Notes under the pieces: generated by a model
Databases searched by the model: none
What the model was told of the DNA's origin: nothing
Seen by the model: only the letters and a program-made list of their open reading frames with translations
Translations under genes and position numbers: made by a program
NCBI GenBank assembly: GCA_001414345.1
Contig: LLCB01000122.1
Span: 62,001-126,000, forward strand
Source: Hymenoscyphus infarciens
Lineage: Eukaryota > Ascomycota > Leotiomycetes > Helotiales > Helotiaceae
Direction of reading: 5' to 3'
Length of the DNA: 64,000 nucleotides
Shown: positions 1-12,194 of the stretch, piece by piece
How the letters are laid out: each line of letters opens with the position of its first letter
How positions within the stretch are numbered: position 1 is the stretch's first letter

Positions 1-826
1 TGATTGGCATTCTTCCAATTGCTACATTTTTTCTCGAAACGGCAACTTTGCCTCGCATGTATTTGAAATCGATTATTATGGGGGCAGCATATGTCATATC
101 TCGAAGACGGCATTCGTTTGGAGTGATATCGTGTTGTGGTTTTCGCTCGTCGTAGTCGAGGCGGTCGGGCGTTCCAATTCGAATATCAGTGTACCTAGAT
201 TTCGAATTAGAAATGTTTCTGCTATTGAGATATGCCAACTCACTCCAGCCAGAAATTAGAGTCGACGCCGCTCGTAACGACCTTATTTGCTTTGACAATT
301 TCCTTGATCTCATGCTCAATAAAGTAATTGTATGAGTCGATGTGTTGCTTGACTAAACCTTTGACCTTGAGAAATGCCGGTAGCAGATTCCATTTGTCCT
401 GCACATATTAGAGTGTATCCCCAATTCGATTCGAATCTGCACACCTTCGCTGTATCGATTGGATCCGTGAGACCTTTACCTCCATAGAATGGTTCCAATA
501 GGGCCGAGAAAGTCTGTGACAAAATGTCAGTTTGCGCCTCCAGAGGGAACCATTCGCAGCCTCTACCTCATCTTCCTCTGGCACATGGCTATGTTCGGCC
601 TTCTTCGCAGTCGAAGCCCTCGCGCGTTTAGGTTTTGGGTCTGCCGGGGTTTCTGCAGCATTTGCAGCGCTCGATTTCTACAAATCCAGTCAGCCACTAG
701 TCTTGGGTCGCAAGGGCAAATGCGTACAGCTTTTTGCGCCGCGGATTTTGAGGTAGCCGTAGATTTGGAGGAAGATCCTGCTACCTCAACTGGGCCTCCA
801 GCTGGGGCCTTCTTTTTGGGAGGCAT
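1..826 (-). CDS. RET1: DNA-directed RNA polymerase III second-largest subunit (RPC2/RET1), 5' part
   Basis: This is the second-largest (beta-like) subunit of RNA polymerase III, which transcribes tRNA and 5S rRNA genes in the nucleus. Only the N-terminal part is present; the gene runs off the left edge. I assemble exons 826-728, 677-567, 513-445, 398-244 and 194-<1, all phase-consistent. The start ATG at 826 begins [10 protein letters not shown], and a lysine/alanine-rich, low-complexity, poorly conserved leader covers exons 1-2. Exon 3 onward is unmistakable RPC2: [20 protein letters not shown], then [14 protein letters not shown], then YTDIRIGTP and [16 protein letters not shown], ending in IGRMPI. 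These are hallmarks of the protrusion of beta-type subunits and match the pol III paralogue better than RPB2 or RPA2. Four short introns in the first 400 coding bases is usual for fungal 5' gene ends. The exon 2 donor (GTAGAG) is the least certain boundary; the rest is firm. Confidence 0.9.
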
Positions 827-1821
827 TTGTGTGGTTGTTGAATGTCCTGCTCACAAAGTTCGATTGTGACTCGGAGTAGATTCTCGGCTTCATAAAATAT
901 TTCGGTACCAAGCAGCAACCCCGCTACCAAGCGCTGTCACGTGGCATCTTCTAATTCCCGTCCCGACTGAAAGTTGCGAAGAGCACCCACCTTCTTTACA
1001 TTCACTATCATAGGCAGCAAAATCACATCAATATAGGTATTTTGGATCAAACGTATGTATTTAGTAACCACACCGGTTTCTATATTCAAGCCCGAGTCCT
1101 CTCTCTCACCAAGACCATATTAATCCCACCCCTCACCCTGAGGTCCAGGGCTTACAACTCCACATGCCAACAAGAGCCGGGCTATTCCCTTCCAGCATTA
1201 CAAGCTCTTCCTCCCCTCTCCCAGTCCAGCCAAGCTAATGAAGAAAAAGCCCTCTGCCCAAACAACGAGACCCTAATCTACTCCTTCGCTCGACTCCCAG
1301 GCTCACTCATCTCAATACCACTTTATACAAATCCACCCACTCCCTTCGCCCTCCCCATCCCTGGCCATCATTAATGACGGGGAGAGTATAAAATTAAGGT
1401 ATTCGCTGATTCTTCTTTCAGCTATGATTGATGCAACGCAAGAAAATAAAAAGGCCGGGTAATCATGACCAAGACGCCTTCAAAAATGTGGTCACCTATG
1501 CAATGCATGCATGCAAGAACGTGAAAAGAAATCCCTTGTCCAAGCCCCTATGTACAACGTGCAGCAAAGATCGTCTGCAACGCGGAGATCTAAAAAAAGC
1601 ACAAGTGGAGATGCAGATGCTCTGTTCTGAGGGGAAAAACGCCGACGAATGAAAATAGTAGTACCGAAAAAAACCCAAATAGTCTAGAGGCGGTATGAGA
1701 AGTTTGTGTTTAGGATCCCGACGACTGGAAAGTGACGGGGGGATCGATGAAATGCGTTTAATCGTTGAAATCATGTATATGAATGTGCACCGTAAGAAGT
1801 TCTGCCGATTCAGAGGATTCC
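827..1821. other. Intergenic: RPC2 promoter side and BST1 3' flank
   Basis: This stretch lies upstream of the minus-strand RPC2 start and downstream of the BST1 stop. It holds only short, composition-driven open frames with no recognisable protein. Its right half would carry the BST1 3' UTR. No RNA gene or repeat was seen. Confidence 0.6.
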
Positions 1822-4800
1822 TCAAGGTGTCTTCCCTCGTTTTCTTGAATTCTCGTTGTTCTCTGATTCAAAAATGGCGCTGAGTCCAGCCAAAGACCAT
1901 GATGACGTGGAAGAATGGACAGCGACTAGCCATGCTGCAACCAAGTTGACGATGTAGTGAAGCATGTAGGCGTAGGTGACTCCATATACAGCGGCATATA
2001 TGGCGATGAAAAAGAAGAAGAAGCTCGTCAAGTGGCGAAGGCGAGAAGTGACCCGAGGAACCATCTTTCCGCTAGTCAAAGTTTCAACGAGTAAGATGAA
2101 AGGCATTATGGAGAGGACGTTGTGGTGTGAAGAGAATGGAGTGAGCCAATGCACCGCTAGGTTGTGCACCCACACCACGAGAATGGGGAGGTTTATCGGT
2201 AGGATCCACAGCATCAGGATGAAGATGGAATGAGCGTAATTATAGAAATTATAGTTGGTGTTTGATCGGGCCTCACGGGCGAATCGAAGGGCGCGTGAAC
2301 ATGTTGCAATCTGTACAAGGCAGGCAACAAGGTACGCGAACTGATACGGAATCACAGTCGACACGAGAAACAACAGAATAGCCGTAGTCAAGAGCCGTCT
2401 CCGGGGAGTTGAAGGCGCAAAGGCTGGCGATACAGCTCGTCTTTTATCCTCGTTTCGAATCCATGCGGGCTTGACGCTTAACCACCCATAACCGACGCTG
2501 AAGATGTGAGTGAGGAGAAGTGTTGCGTAATTGACGATCACTACAACACCCACGCACACCAAGCCTATCAAGGGAACCATGAACCAAAAGAATGGATCTT
2601 GAGAACCAACTAGTAGATCGTTCTTGGTGTAATCAACCTGTGATTCCGTAGAATTACCTCCCCAACCCCAGAATCCGCTCGATGCTGGTCTGGGAGGAGC
2701 AGAGCTGGTCTGGGCAAAGGAGACCGAGAGACAGGTGAGAGCAGCCAATACCAATGGTAAAGACTGGCGTAGGCACAAATCTAAACTTTCCGTGAAAGAC
2801 ATGAAGATTCCAGTCTCGTCGTAAACCCTAAACTGCTTCCTTAAAACCAAGGCAACGACAAGTAGGGGAAACGCCGCAAAGACGGTTCGGTAACGCATGT
2901 AGAGCTTTCCCAAGCTTCCTGGGATATCAACCTTCAAGGAAATCTTGATACTTGACTCGCAAGTAGGATCAGTCCAGAATTGTAAGCTCAATCCATCATG
3001 AGCATTTTTGTGCTTCAGTGGCGGTGGCATGAAGGGCGAAACTCCGTGGAGATTGATATTGGCTTGCTTGACATTCACAAAATACTTTGATTCGTAAGGA
3101 TCCGAGATGTATTGCCTGAGTAAAGGTGTGAAAAGCTCTGCTTCGTCCCCGCAAACCTGATTGCCCATCTCGAGTTTATAGGCCAATAGACTGGAGTGAA
3201 GGGCCGGAATTTTGACTTCAGCTACCATTGGTCGTGTAGCAGGAAGCTTAATCTTCATTCCCACAGCCAGAAGTCTTCGAAGACCAAGGGAACGAATGCG
3301 ATGTGATTGGACGTTATCACTAAACTCGGCAATGACCCACCCAGGTGTGGGATCAACAGCTTTATCAACAATTGCAACAAATTGATGATCCAGAATATCT
3401 TCCAAGTCGTACTGTAAATAAGAGAAAGGTCTGAGTTCTTCTTCTTCATCGAGATAAAATGGCTTTTTCGTTGTTCGGGTCGACGCAGGAAGTGCAATGA
3501 CATCAGATGCAGCATTCTTGCAGGCTAAGCGTGTTGATCCAGAGCTATCTCCAGAGAGATCCATATTCATTGAAAACAGCGTTGCTGACTGTCCAGGATG
3601 CAACGGGAAAACGCTACAGAAAAGCACCTCAAGTTTCCCCGATTCCCCTGGTTTGTCAATCTTTTGATCAGTTAGCAATGTGAACCGTTTACCCCCGGGT
3701 GTTCCCTGTGGGGGTATAGGGAGGAGGTGGGCGCGTGGTTTGCGAGAGTCTCCAAATCGTCTCAAGGTTAACCGTTCCCCTTGGGGAATGATGGAATTGG
3801 AGTTATCCTCGAGGGTGAGTAGAGTGGTAGGCTCTTTTTGAGAAAGGGTCTTCTCGGCCACACTCTCCATGCCCGTCAGATACCATTTTTTGAAGATTCG
3901 CATTCTTTCCGCTCTAGGTTTTGTCTGGGCGGGTCGGTTAACATCGATAGTGTCGTATAAAGATCGAATGACCACTTTTCTAAACTGATCACACCAGAGA
4001 ATCGCTTGATGATCCATTGATGTCCATACATTTGGCACTGATGATGTAAACACTGTAAAGCCATGAGTGTCCGGCACCAAAGACTCCAAACTAGCGTAAT
4101 CGGATGGCACAACCGAATCCAAGCCACCTCCTGCAATTGATATCAAAGTGACATGCCACAGAGGGTTATTGTTGGCCCATTTTTGTGAGTATGCTTGCCT
4201 CCAATAATCGTTTATCTGTTTATATGTTCGGACAATTTCCGCGTCGAAAGAAACCGGAGGTCGCGCATGTGGCGCTGACATGGTAATAATCGTGTTGATC
4301 GAGTTGGCTTGGTAGTTTGGCATCACCAGCATCGTTCGCGCCACTATTCCTCCCATTGAGTGCCCCAATATTATAACAGAGGTAGGATCAGGAAGATCCG
4401 GGTCTCTTTCTGACCTGCGAGGGTCGTGGTAGAGTGACAAAATATATGCAATTGCCTCATTCAAGTATTCCGCCTGGTCCAGCATCGTTTGCCCATGAAA
4501 GGCAGTTATGTCCTCGTTGAAGTCCACGGTGAAGAAATCCAGGTTCCGCGCGCCAGCATCGATTGCAGCAGAGTCGTGCCTTAATACATCGTGGAAATAA
4601 GTTGCTCCTTCTGCCGCAATGGGCCTAACCTGCTTGTAACTACCGGCATTTCCAGGAATGAATAAAACGGGAACACCTTTGACCTGTAAAAAACCTAGTG
4701 AGCTTAGTCTTCCTGAAATGCACATAATCCCATACCTTTGTATCTTCATCAACCATTCCTTCTCGATACAGGTATACCGAGTACTTGCTAGCAAAACGGG

Positions 4801-5389
4801 TATGTTCTGTATCAAAGTCCGACAGCTTTGCAAAGGACGGCCGCATATATGACATTCGACACCCCTTTGAATCGAGTTGGAGGTCGGAAAACGAATGTAT
4901 TATAGACCCCAGCGCGAGGATTGCAAAGGTCGTAGTAACGAGAGTGAGGAGGGAGCATGACCACGGACTTCGCAGTCTCGAGCGACGGGAGGTTTCGCGT
5001 GCATCTGGCATCTTGTTGGGGGCAATGTCGCCTCCCGCAGCTACGGTGATGGATGAAGCTTCTGTCGTTCGACTCTTGTCTAGTTGCCCATTTCGCGATT
5101 CCGACGGCTTCCAATTGGTGTTGCTTGGGCGCCTGCTCCTGGCTGTCGAGGGTCGATGATCGATGCTTTTCCGACGGTCAAGTTCGTGAATATTTTGCGT
5201 CCTCGCCTGCCGCGCGGTGGATCGAGGATTCCTCGATTCTCTGGTGCTGAGTGTATCTGAATCGAAATTGGAGTTGTTCCCCCCTGCTGCCTCTAAGGGC
5301 AAGATCAGGTCCGTTGCATTCGAATTCGCGAGCTTGGATGAATCGTCGCCTTCTTCCTCTGCGGCCGATCCAGTTGATCGCCTCCGCAT
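1822..5389 (-). CDS. BST1: GPI inositol-deacylase (BST1/PGAP1 family)
   Basis: An ER membrane lipase-like enzyme that removes the acyl chain from the inositol of GPI anchors, needed for efficient ER exit and quality control of GPI proteins. Two exons, 5389-4736 and 4683-1822, joined by a 52-nt intron (GTATGG...TTTACAG), give about 1171 residues, normal for fungal BST1. The first ~150 residues are a polar, low-complexity cytosolic tail (MRRRSTGSAAEEEGDD), followed by a signal-anchor helix (SLLTLVTTTFAILALGSII). The lipase core has VPVLFIPGNAGSYKQVR and the GxSxG nucleophile motif in IILGHSMGGIVARTM near residue 325. The C-terminal third has a run of hydrophobic segments forming the usual multi-pass membrane domain. 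The long C-terminal exon is uninterrupted. The ATG at 5389 is the first in frame and keeps the anchor intact. Identification is secure from the motif set and overall architecture. Confidence 0.93.
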
Positions 5390-8349
5390 CTAAAATAAGT
5401 TGCACGACACTCCAACTCCGTCGTCGATACAAGCGGTTACGGTACCTATCACGTAACTCGCGGGCGATGCGGCGTAGAAGTGGTGGTGGGAGGTGGAAAC
5501 GAGTGACCTGGAGGACCCTGGGCCTTGAGCTGAGATATGAGATACGCAGCGCAGCGCAGCGCAGCGCAGCCAGACCCAACGCTAGTGGCTCTGGTTGTCT
5601 TTTTTTCTCAGCGGCCGGCCGAAACAGCACCGACGGGTCTGTCCTTGAACGACCGAACACCTCAGCACAACACGATCAACAAAACAACGAGTGTGTATGG
5701 TTGGTATGGTATCAACAGTATGGTATGATAGGGATCGGTGTGGATTATGATTACGAATATCTGCAATGCTGCGGTCAGGAGGTCAGTCTGCGATTCCAGC
5801 AGCAAGGATTCGAGGGGGATCGACCTTTGCCTTGAGGATGAGCGAGAGCAACTGCGACGAGAGCCTCGCGCGCGAGGGCGAAAATGAACGACCGTGGGGG
5901 GAGGGGTGGAAGAAGAGAAAGGGAAGAAGAGGAGAGAAGAGAAGAGAGATCCCTCTTCGGAAAGATAACCACCACGCTACAAACTACGCTATAGTACGCT
6001 ACCCACCTGTGCAACCACGGCATCGATTACCTCGACCTCGACCTACCACGGTTGTGCCTTGATCATGACCAAAGTCCGTCTGCAGAGAAGAAGCGGCATC
6101 GCAGTTTTCAATATTGGGGAGGCAGGGGATTGGCACATGGGCTCGCTTTCAAATGGATAAACACCTCATAGGCGCTTTCAACCTCCATTGCAGGACCATG
6201 TATCATTTCCATTGGTGTCTCGTTTTAGGGTCTCAATTCCACAACTCGGTCACTGAATCATTAGTCTCCAGGGAGGCCCAGGGGATAGCTTAGGGCGAGA
6301 TGCACTAGCCGAAATGCTGCAAAACACTACGCACTCGGTGCATCGCACGTTGTTTGCAGCAACCGACAGCCTGTGATAGCACGCCTGGCCCTCCCGTTCC
6401 TGCACGGGTGTCACCCGAGGGAAAGCTAAGGTTCTGCACGACAAGCAAGGACTGCGGTCAAAAGTTGGAAACCGATAGTGGCTGGAAACTCTCCCAAAGT
6501 CTCAAAGAGAAAAGCCATCGGCACAAATACGAGCACCAAAATACTCCTTTCATTTACTTCGGCACGAGCTCATGAAATATTCGGCGTCTTTTCATATCAA
6601 GAATGTTCGGGTCCTCCGGAACTTGATTGAATGAACATCCATCGGTTTAACCTCTCCTCTCCACCGAAAGCCGCGTCAAATTGTTTCAATACAAAAGCCC
6701 ATGGGCGCCACTCGCAGTTATGGTGGGGTTGTAGAAAAAGAAGGTGGCCAGGCGAAATTTTGATCCACGCCACGGAAGCCACGGAGCTCAGGGATGTGCT
6801 GCAAGCGATTCGACTTGGTCAGCTCAGGCTTGAATATAAAATTGCTCTTGGAAATCAAGTCCTTCAGGAATCAGGAGACGAGATTGTGTGGAGTACCCCA
6901 TCTCTACGTTTCAGCATCAAGGACATTCCCCTAACTGATGTCTCTGGACAACGGGCCAGTTGGCAATTGGCAATTGGCAATTGCAAAGCTCGTTAGCCCA
7001 TCATCAATGGTTTCTCCCAGATTGACAACAAGGACATGGGTGTTTTGCTGATGATTTATTTTCCAGCCAATAACAATTTATCCTTCGAGACGCCATGCGC
7101 CCGGTTTATTTCACGCACAAAACTTAAGTTTACCACTATGCAGAACACTGTCATGACGCTACGCTACACTCTTATCTCAAATTATCGCAAGAGGTTGCAC
7201 TGATGTAACGCCAGCTCCATTTCTTTTGCCTTGGTCGTTTTGAGGTTCCCTAAATAACGACATCGAGGAACAAAATACATGGGTGCCCAGGGCGTACTAA
7301 CTCGGTGAACCTGTGCGATAGCCTCATTTTCTTATCTATCGCCTACTTCAGCCGCTTCTTGAGAGCGTTTTTAGCAATGGCCGGAGCCGGTTGCTGCAGT
7401 CGTGTTCTAGAAACACAGCCTCCTACTCGAGTTCTCTTAACTCGTGCATCACAAGCATTTCCACGTTGCTATCGAAACATCTTGCCGCGTCAGACGAAAA
7501 GCTTGTTTTTGCCAGCAAAACAAAAGGATGTGGTTGTGGCTGGCGCAAGACCTTGGCAAAGACAACCTCGACATCAAAAATACTTACTTGGTAAGTAAGT
7601 ATAGTACTGTTGACACCAGGTCTCGGTGGTTTCATTAAAAACATGATTTGGGTTAGTGCATTTTTCTTCCCTGTTCTCCGTCTACTAGTCTTGTATCAAT
7701 TGGGTAAGTCGGTTGGGAAACCATGGTACTCTTCTGGTATATCATGGCTGTCTACGGAATCCGGTCCTTTTACCCCGCAGCCATCGCCATATCCTGCAGA
7801 AACATATGGCATGAGGACATCCCGGACGATCACCAGAAGAATTATGATTCGACGTCACTCCAGATACAAGTGAATCATGAGAAGGCCACTTCCTCCTTCG
7901 TGGGGATTGGGTGCTTCCAGAGGGTTGAAACCCAATTGAAGAAGATCATATAGAATTTCTTTATTTGATGTGGACGAGATAGCAGGATGAATTGATATGT
8001 TACACGGATTCAATTCCGATGATCCACGTGATATTACCCCTCTCCCAACTGATCATTCTGTACAGTAAGTGAGGTGTTTACGTTGATTCGTGATCTCAAA
8101 ATTGCCTCAAAATTGCCACAAAATATTACTTCATTATATTCTCTACCAAATTCCAATTCCAAAGAAACCATAGTCGAGCCTTCCACTTTGGAGAGTCGAG
8201 ACTTGGCGTCAAGTTCTCGTCACCACCTAGTCCCATCGCTCCTTGAACGAAATCTCCAATTCAGCTGTACCCTCAAACAAACCTCTTACTCTTTCTATCC
8301 TCTCACAACCACACAACATACAATACGCAACATCACTGACCAAAAAAAA
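5390..8349. other. Intergenic, about 3 kb, no supported gene
   Basis: The stretch holds the BST1 upstream region at its left end and the SDR promoter at its right end. Open frames on both strands overlap each other and have no recognisable domains. A 76-residue frame at 7723-7953 (plus, starting MVLFWYIMAVYGIR) has a reasonable start context but no homology I recognise and no partner exon. A 7-bp unit (TTGGCAA) is tandemly repeated three times at about 6960-6980. The last ~150 bp before 8350 is a C/A/T-rich leader ending in an A9 run, typical of a fungal 5' UTR. Confidence 0.6.
5546..5570. repeat. (GCAGC)5 microsatellite
   Basis: Five perfect tandem copies of GCAGC lie about 160 bp upstream of the BST1 start codon, so probably in the BST1 promoter or 5' leader. 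A 55-bp purine-rich tract (about 5900-5955, GAGAAG-like units) lies further upstream on the plus strand. Confidence 0.8.
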
Positions 8350-9383
8350 ATGGCCGCCCCAACATCAAACCCCAAAACCCTCAGCAATCGCCTCGAAGGC
8401 AAAGTCGCCATCGTCACAGGCGGTGGATCCGGCTTTGGCGAAGCAATCTCTAAACGTTTCTCGGAGGAAGGATGTAAAGTCATCATCGCGGACTTAGATC
8501 CCATTGGTGGCGAGAGAGTTGCGAGTTATCGTTCTGATAATATGCGGTTTGTGGAGATGAACGTTGCCAAGGAGGAGGATTGGGAGGCGGTTGTTGAGAA
8601 TACTTTGGGAAAGGTAAATTCCTTATAATTAGTTATTATTGACGTCATGACTGACAGAACGGAAGTGGGGAAGAATTGATATTTGCGTTAATAATGCTGG
8701 CACGAGTTATCGGAATAAGGTGGGTGAGAGGTTGTTTTCCTTGTGCTTTGGGGGGTGATGAAGATGACGTTGACTGACGAGATATGAGTTAGCCAAGTGC
8801 TGAAGTGGCAGAAGATGAGTTCGACAAAGTCTTCTCCGTTAACGTTAAGAGCATTTTCCATTGCTCGAGACATGTCATCCCGAATTTGGTCAATCAAGGA
8901 GACGGAGGATCGATCATCAACATTGCTTCTATTGGAGTTATGAGACCACGTGCGGGATTGGTTTGGTATAATGCTAGCAAAGCTGCTGTCACAAACGTAA
9001 GCGATTCTATCTGAGAGAGACGCGGAGGGGGCGAAATAATATTGAAGTTGGTCTTTAGGCAACGAAAGGACTAGCTGCCGAGTATGGAGAGAAGCAAATT
9101 CGGGTTAATTCCATTTGTCCTCTTTTGAGTGCCACTGGCCTGTGAGTATCGGAATACTCTGACATGACAAGGAAAACAAGTTTCTAACTCCCGCCCCAGA
9201 TTCGAAACATTCGTGGGCGTTCCCCCGACAGAAGAGAACTTCAAGAAATTCCTGGGAAACGTCCCTCTTGGTCGTCTCACGAACCCTACAGACGTAGCCA
9301 ATTACTGTCTCTTCTTGGCCAGCGATGAAAGCAAATTCATTACTGGCACTTGCTTGGAAGTTGATGGCGGAAGGGGAATTTGA
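8350..9383 (+). CDS. Short-chain dehydrogenase/reductase (FabG-like classical SDR)
   Basis: An NAD(P)H-dependent oxidoreductase with a Rossmann fold; the substrate cannot be told from sequence. Five exons: 8350-8613, 8666-8719, 8793-8996, 9059-9141 and 9200-9383, all phase-consistent, giving 262 residues, the normal length for a classical SDR. Visible motifs in order are the cofactor glycine motif VTGGGSGFG, an acidic residue after beta-2 (IIADLD, which favours NAD over NADP), CVNNAGTS, the catalytic Ser in INIASIGVM, the YxxxK pair in [11 protein letters not shown], and the NSICPL loop. The C-terminus ([15 protein letters not shown]) is the standard SDR end. The ATG at 8350 places the Rossmann strand near residue 20 and is preferred to an in-frame ATG further upstream, which would add residues with leader-like composition. 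The intron 1 acceptor (CGGAAG) is inferred because only that frame restores [12 protein letters not shown]. No cluster neighbours suggest a pathway. Confidence 0.92.
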
Positions 9384-9793
9384 GAGTCCTTTGGTAGGGT
9401 TTTCAAGTACTCGCGAGAAACTTGGAAGTGTAGTGATTACTTCGATGAATAGGGAAAGAGAATATGAACTTGCAAAAAATGGAAAATTAGCACAAGGGGA
9501 ATGAATCAAGGGGTGAGGTAATAAAGAACTGACCTCTATTGAGTCGAAGGCTTTGCTTTATTTTTGTACTGTTGTCGCCCACTTTTAGCCTGTTTTTGTA
9601 CGCTTCAATTCTTGAAAAGTCTTTTTTCTCTTCACAAAGTGTATGAGTCTGATGAGGTTTTGTGTACTCAAACACCGTTTTATCATTTCATTCCGACTCT
9701 GTCACTTCCAGCAAATCGACAATCAGCATGCTCCAATCAATTTCTATTCAAACTTCGCCTTCTCCTACTCTAACAATGTTTCTGACTAAATGG
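9384..9793. other. Intergenic, SDR 3' flank
   Basis: A 410-bp AT-leaning spacer holding the SDR 3' UTR. No gene, repeat or RNA was recognised. Confidence 0.6.
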
Positions 9794-9806
9794 TCAAGTC
9801 TTCCAA

Positions 9807-10270
9807 GTTTCAACGCTTAATGTTCTTCCTGAAATCTGCGAAAGCCTGCTCTGCAATTTGATTCTTCTCTTCCGGGTCTGCGTTTTCCTTGATAGGGATT
9901 TCTGCCGTTGAAAGGTTCTGATGCGAGTTCTTATCCGCCAACTCCTTCGACGTTTTATTTTTGGCATTTTTGTTCGGCTGCATGTATAACATCTTGAACT
10001 TCTGCCCATCCCTCTCGTAAACCTGGCCGTTGTCAATTCGGGCTCCAATTGCGACATCGTCCTTGTTGTTCCTGGATGGAACGGCTCAACTGCCAGCTGT
10101 AGTGGCGCCAGAAATGAGTGTTTCAAGACGTCCCTTCGATTTCATCGTGACATCAAAGAGCTTGTCGATTGCTTCTTTGATAGCCCTCGTGTGTTAGTTG
10201 AGGAAAGAGACTTAGATCAGAAACGCCTTTAACGAACCTTGAATGATATACAGTGGGTTTGGGAAATGGT
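9807..10270 (-). pseudogene. Coding-like stretch interrupted by an in-frame TGA
   Basis: On the minus strand an open frame reads AIKEAIDKLFDVTMKSKGR and LETLISGATTAGS, meets TGA at about 10089-10091, and continues in the same frame through DDVAIGARIDNGQVYERDGQ and ADPEEKNQIAEQAFADFRKN to a stop just below 9815. Amino-acid composition is protein-like on both sides of the TGA. Upstream there is a plausible intron (GTTCGT donor near 10238, CTAAC branch, ACGAG acceptor near 10191) and a perfect GTAAGT donor near 10361. I do not recognise the family. No intron can remove the TGA, because the surrounding sequence lacks usable splice sites. The readings are a pseudogene with a nonsense mutation, a short real protein ending at the TGA, or stop readthrough; the stop context (TGA GCC) is not the known TGA CTA readthrough motif. 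Low certainty. Confidence 0.35.
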
Positions 10271-12194
10271 TTGCTGAGAAGAGAGTGACTGAAAACAAAG
10301 GCAAGGTTGAGCTTCAGAAGGGTGCTAGTTATGGTTAGTCCAATGTTTGAAGGCCAACTTACTGTTTATGCGAAAGTTGATAAAGATTTCCAAAAATGCG
10401 ATGATCGAATGAGGGGAGAAGAGGTGATGGCTTTTGATCTAATGAATTCAAGTCACAGAAGGGGAAATGTGTCTGATGAAATAAACCAAGTGATGTAATT
10501 CCAACATAACCACAAAGCCTGTAGGTCTTGCAAAGGCACAGCCCCCTAAGGCCAGGCCAAAGTGATGCCTAGAAGATGTTGGATGAGATCCACTCAAGTG
10601 GTTATATAACAAATTGGTGGTAGATTGAAACAGGCCACAAGGGGCAGACCGAGGTCCAACAACGTCGGCCCATTGATGAAGCAGCGTTAAATCAGGACCG
10701 AAATAAGCTTGGAAATACTTCTCCTTGACACCACTGCCCTGTAAATACTTTCGAGCCACACAACAGTCCATCTTTATTCTTTCAAATACACATTTTCTTT
10801 GGCTTCTCAAAGTTCAAAACCCCAGCTCGAGAGCGAGAAAATTGTCTTTTGTATTAGCTATATCGTAGCTAATTTAAGAGCTATTAAAAAAAAAGAACTT
10901 TATATCTAAATTATAATAGCTTAGCTGTTTATAATTCCGTTTAAAAATTACTAAGATTACTTATTCGTTAGACTTCGAACTATTATTATTATCTATATTA
11001 GAATAGATTTAGTTCTAAAACCTTTTATTATTATCTAAACTTTTATTTATATTATCTAAACTCTTATATATATATACTCTACTTCTCTCTATTTTTTAAG
11101 ACTATTTTATTCTTTTTCTTAGTATTTAAGCCTAGTAATTATATATATTATTCTAATCTTATATACTCTTCTATATCGCTTTAATAGTAGTATATAACTT
11201 TTACTAGTATATATAAATAGCTTTAATTCTATTCTATATTTTCTATAAAAAAGAGACTAGATTTAGAGTATAATTCTATAGTAAAATAGAATAGAGTAAA
11301 AAGTAAACTCCTTTCTTATATAGTAATACTTTCTGAAAATATAAGTATTTTAAGAGCTATTAAGCGCTATTAAGAAAATAAGTTTTTAAGTAAATAACTT
11401 AAACTTAACTTAAACTTTTATTATACTAGATTTTTAAAAAGAGGCTTTATTATTATTATTTACTAAAATAACTAAAAAAAAGTATAAAAACTAAAGTTAG
11501 TTTTACCTTTTAAGGTTTTTTGGTTTTTTAAGTATTATAAGATATCTCTAGAAAGTAGCTAATAAGTATTAAAAGAAAGATATCTATAGAGAAATTAGAT
11601 ATTTATCTAGTACTTTCTACGAGCGGATTTTAATATAAGAAGGTAGTTAATAAGATATTAATAGTTTAAATTAATATATTAAAACTAAATTCACGTTTAA
11701 TACTAAAGCTATTACTATTAGATCTTAGACTCTTATAGAAGAGTCGTCGCTCTTAACTAAGCATCCTTTTCTTAATTCAGTTAGTCTACCTTATCCGGGC
11801 GTAGGCGTAACGATTCTTCTTTTATAAGGATGAGGAACTGAGAGAATAGAGAAGAGGATTGTCTATAAAACAAGTCTACCTGGCGGTTAAGATGGGTCGA
11901 ACCTAGTCTACTTTTGACCCGGGCGCTAAGCATTGCAAAATCGCAATAGGCCGGCTTACGGAGTAAGCTGAGTTAATAAGTACCAATCTCAACGACCTAC
12001 AATCAACTAAAAGAATTCCAGTTGTTATTGATGTACCGAAGATGGTAGGGATCAACGAAGGCAATCTATTTCAGGGAGGGGCGCCGAGGGGAACACTTAA
12101 TGATTAGTCAGGTACTTGTGCCTAAGGCTCCGTAAAGATGACCTTTCTCTTCCTTGTAACCAACAACTTTAAGCATAGGTGAGCTTGAGAAAAC
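10271..12194. other. Gene-free stretch containing the RIP-like block
   Basis: The left part (10271-10830) is ordinary intergenic sequence with the presumed upstream region of the decayed minus-strand gene. The middle is the AT-saturated relic listed separately. The right part (11745-12194) has normal composition and ends in the promoter/leader of the AIM9-like gene. Confidence 0.6.
10830..11745. mobile_element. AT-saturated, RIP-like repeat relic
   Basis: About 900 bp composed almost entirely of A and T with very many TpA steps (TATATA, TTAATA, TAGCTA) and almost no CpA or CpG, flanked by normal-composition DNA; the change near 11740 is abrupt. This is the signature left by repeat-induced point mutation on a transposon copy in filamentous ascomycetes. 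No open frame survives, so the element type cannot be assigned. The adjacent non-AT-rich segment (11745-12180) has no gene and may be the unmutated flank or an LTR-like end. Confidence 0.7.

Noticed and set aside
1042..1374. 110-codon plus-strand frame upstream of RPC2
   Set aside because: It starts at a non-ATG codon and is Pro/Ser/Leu-rich with no recognisable features.
5251..5835. 194-codon plus-strand frame over the BST1 5' end
   Set aside because: It overlaps the BST1 N-terminus antisense, is Arg/Ser-rich and has no domain. BST1 is well supported.
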